Shown here piece after piece: positions 63,001-64,000 of a stretch of DNA of 64,000 nt. The position numbers were made by a program, and so were the translations under genes. Below the pieces are notes generated by a model. It saw only the letters and a program-made list of their open reading frames with translations. It had not been told where the DNA came from and did no database searches. Numbering within the stretch: position 1 is the stretch's first letter; each line of letters opens with the position of its first letter. Origin of the DNA: Pinibacter soli (GTDB lineage: Bacteria; Bacteroidota; Bacteroidia; Chitinophagales; Chitinophagaceae). Where the stretch lies: the NCBI RefSeq assembly GCF_029961145.1, contig NZ_JASBRG010000007.1, positions 1,158,155 to 1,222,154 of the forward strand, in the 5' to 3' direction.

Positions 63001-63707
63001 ACAATTGCTTTGTATATGCTACGCTCCTGTTTTCTCTTTGCTGTTTTATCAACTGTTTTTGTCGCTGCAGCATATTCCAGTTTCGGCATATTATCCAAAG
63101 CTCCTTTTTGTAATGGCACTATCGTAAGTCCTTCATAGAGGCTGGTGATCCATCCTCCACCGAGTGTGATTTTTCCGGAAGGCGCCAACACACTGTTCTT
63201 GTCTTCTATGTCGATACGTGGCAATAAATCGTCATTGAGAAACACGCGGATTCTCTTGCCACTCACCTGTATGCGGAAGGTATACCAAGTGCCGGGCTGC
63301 GGTTTAAAATCTAATGTGCGCAATGCAAGAAATTCATCTGTGCCGAGATAACCGAGCCTGCTCAGGTAGAGTGTATTTTGCAAACCGCCACGCAGACCAA
63401 TTATATATCTGTCGTTTCTATTGAATTCTCTAAAGCCCGCCCACAATTGTACTTGCTCTTCACCTTTGGGTGTGCAGGCACGAAATGTTGCCTCATAATC
63501 ACTCATGTTTTCATCACCAAAACTTGCATACGCATCTTTTGTTTTCAACACGCCGTTATTCATTTCACATATACCACGGCCCCTTGTCTGGAAAGCACTT
63601 TTAAAAGATGTTGGAGTCGTGGAAACGCCTTGTGCTTTTGCATCTGACAAAAAGAGCAGTGAGGTTGTCGTCAATAACATTACAAGCGAAATTCTTTTTA
63701 ATCTCAT
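60087..63707 (-). CDS. Glycoside hydrolase family 2 with N-terminal LamG-like domain
   Basis: A 1206-residue exported GH2; ATG at 63707 (MRLKRISLVMLLTTTSLLFL). Domains: signal peptide, concanavalin-like beta-sandwich of the DUF1080/LamG type (about 45-200, WYTFRIQVSGKRIRVFLNDDLLPRI), then the GH2 sugar-binding domain (about 245-425), Ig-like (about 430-555), TIM barrel (about 560-900) with acid/base glutamate in LLFWTVNNEMKF and candidate nucleophile in RPLISQEMSTGY, and a C-terminal flavodoxin-like or Big module. It is larger than most GH2. The beta-sandwich probably binds the polysaccharide. It begins 11 bases after the GH92 stop, so the two are in one operon. Confidence 0.93.
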   Translation of the reverse strand: MRLKRISLVMLLTTTSLLFLSDAKAQGVSTTPTSFKSAFQTRGRGICEMNNGVLKTKDAYASFGDENMSDYEATFRACTPKGEEQVQLWAGFREFNRNDRYIIGLRGGLQNTLYLSRLGYLGTDEFLALRTLDFKPQPGTWYTFRIQVSGKRIRVFLNDDLLPRIDIEDKNSVLAPSGKITLGGGWITSLYEGLTIVPLQKGALDNMPKLEYAAATKTVDKTAKRKQERSIYKAIVVDKINEGRTVISLDGQWLFMPVNEMADQKKAISPKEDDKEWHSMHVPDFWNPIRIWLHGETFGQFAKGASDNYFQAETDRCEGYTFDYKKTAAAWYRQWIELPADIEGKDVSLQFDAISKIAEVWINGVHAGKHVGMFGDLNIDAAGLFHKGKNLVTVKVIRDYTNDIKDEGNVVDVAVSVEVTNKMLKDLAHGFYNGDPAGIWQPVKLVITDPVKISDVYIKPNLTGAAFEVTVKNSGKSDSQFSFVTKIADKNGKPLFLGLGLEKNIIHAGEERTFNYNVNNLKPLLWTPQTPNLYDFTFYINANGKVADSSVIVSGFRTFESKDGYLWLNGKRYWLRGGNQTPFALAPNDIALADKFYDLMKAGNMEVTRTHTAPFNELWMQEADKKGIGVSFEGTWPWLMLATSMPDKKLIDMWADEFLAMIKKYRNHPSLLFWTVNNEMKFYDNDPDMERAKSKMTIISDVVKRMRVVDNTRPICFDSNYKRKGKAKKFGETFFSSIDDGDIDDIHSYINWYDHTVFKQFNGEFQKENWWEGRPLISQEMSTGYPNSETGHPVRFYTQVHQTPQSLVGDLAYEYNDPAYFLQSQSFITGELAEALRRSNDKSAGIIHFALITWFQNVYNASTIKPYGTYYAMQRALQPVLVSAELWGRHFYAGEQLPVRICIVNDRNEGNAIATSEMEWKLVANDGKVLQSGMQKVPEVAYYGREWVTPTINIAALPQDRINGKLVLSLKENGRQISSNEYAITLANKQWNKASFSKNILLVDKTNMKAVFDRLGITHTSSATVSEALQQKADVYVFSGVNTSDVSVQDLQRIKEMKANGARFLLLNSGLAADLFPEYIKGSIVPTEGDIVNMEIPESPVFNGIELMDLRYFNNNKREVPTVCNLALKVTRSEHVELLAKHIKIHGYINGDMAERAKYMQTIEGSTIVKINDKGTAIISTMALEKGVTDPVAGKLLVNMLTDLAK

Positions 63708-63718
63708 GACCAATTCAT

Positions 63719-64000
63719 TTATTTTAATAGCGAAGATTTCTGTTTAGAAGCGTGATTCGCATCTGTATCAGGTTTGTCACTCATAATGAACTCCAGCGTA
63801 CCACCCGCCATAATCGCGGCATGATCGATATATGCTGCATCATAAGCTTTTCCATTCAGTAATACTTTTTGTATGTAAGGTTGGGTTGTGGCCCCTGCTG
63901 CTTTTACGGTGAACGTTTTTCCGCCAGGTAGTTTCAATGTTGCCTGCTCCACCAACGGGCTGCCGAAAACATATCTCGTATCGGCCGGAAATACAGGATA
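63719..64000 (-). CDS. Glycoside hydrolase family 92 (alpha-mannosidase type), C-terminal end (cut by window edge)
   Basis: Only the last 93 codons are present. The open frame continues to the window end. The residues YPVFPADTRYVFGSPLVEQ, LPGGKTFTVKAAG and QPYIQKVLLNGKAYDAAYIDHAAIMAGGTLEF match the conserved GH92 C-terminal beta-sandwich, PxY(V/I)xGSPxFD...Y(I/V)QxVxLNGKP...ISHxxIxxGGxLxF. GH92 enzymes are exo-acting, calcium-dependent alpha-mannosidases. No catalytic residues are present in the window, so the assignment rests on the C-terminus alone. Confidence 0.85.
   Translation of the reverse strand, partial: YPVFPADTRYVFGSPLVEQATLKLPGGKTFTVKAAGATTQPYIQKVLLNGKAYDAAYIDHAAIMAGGTLEFIMSDKPDTDANHASKQKSSLLK

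Noticed and set aside
1-64000. tRNA, rRNA, insertion sequences with transposase, prophage
   Set aside because: I looked for cloverleaf-type and transposase or integrase signatures and saw none, but could not run a covariance or profile search.

Overview
The window looks like a chromosomal segment of a Bacteroidota bacterium, most likely a Chitinophagaceae-type soil or plant-debris degrader. The evidence is two SusC/SusD pairs, many lipoproteins with an (A/S)C lipobox, a type IX secretion C-terminal sorting domain on a large adhesin, LytS/LytTR two-component genes, A-rich leaders instead of strong Shine-Dalgarno sites, and a large set of glycoside hydrolases. Genus-level placement is inference. 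I saw no rRNA, tRNA, CRISPR array, transposase or phage gene.

Layout. 1-5264 (minus): a cut-off rhamnogalacturonan acetylesterase, then a SusD/SusC pair, so the left edge probably belongs to a pectin-type utilisation locus. 5760-7462 (plus): an acyltransferase and a YqgE/AlgH protein. 7468-19002 (minus): an unknown protein, an SRPBCC protein, and a SusC/SusD locus whose neighbours are two TlpA-like thioredoxins, a double-thioredoxin protein and a kelch/BNR propeller lipoprotein, with no glycoside hydrolase. 19238-21059 (plus): a LytS-type kinase and LytTR regulator divergent from that locus. 21720-27550 (plus): a 1463-residue MBG/Ig-repeat surface protein followed by an OmpA-type barrel protein. 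27692-33885 (plus): a run of small accessory genes (cupin, CDP-alcohol phosphatidyltransferase, plug-like secreted protein, NTF2-like protein, broken DKNYY gene, truncated haemoglobin, glutaminyl cyclase, GRAM-like membrane protein). 34026-40698 (minus): a TonB receptor, a beta-helix lipoprotein, a propeller lipoprotein and a metallophosphoesterase. 41117-46034: a TPR protein, an unknown secreted protein, a PPC-domain protein and a PAS histidine kinase. 46096-64000 (minus): a CAZyme cluster read in the order GH92 (cut by the right edge), GH2 with an N-terminal LamG-like domain, a two-enzyme carbohydrate esterase, GH3, GH2, GH3 and GH95.

How it may work together. The right-hand cluster supplies exo-acting glycosidases and deacetylases for a branched, acetylated plant polysaccharide. 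It has no SusCD pair inside the window, so uptake must be encoded elsewhere or beyond the edge. The SusCD/thioredoxin locus suggests import of something other than a simple glycan, perhaps redox-sensitive or peptide-like. The TonB/beta-helix/propeller/phosphoesterase locus suggests scavenging of a phosphorylated compound. These roles are inference.

The most unusual signal is between genes. Many gaps carry hairpin-forming inverted repeats or single arms built from short degenerate words (for example TTGAAAAT, AAAAGTAAA, TAGGAATTA, CACTAAG, GTCATGAT, GCTAAACGCCTAA). The words differ from gap to gap, and their edges repeatedly coincide with a stop codon. The clearest is a 35-base arm pair (34 of 35 matching) at 43790-43943, whose left arm recurs with 32 of 35 identities at 58048-58082. 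MITE-like elements ending in CGTCATTGCGAG occur at 55183-55537, with a relative at 21184-21345.
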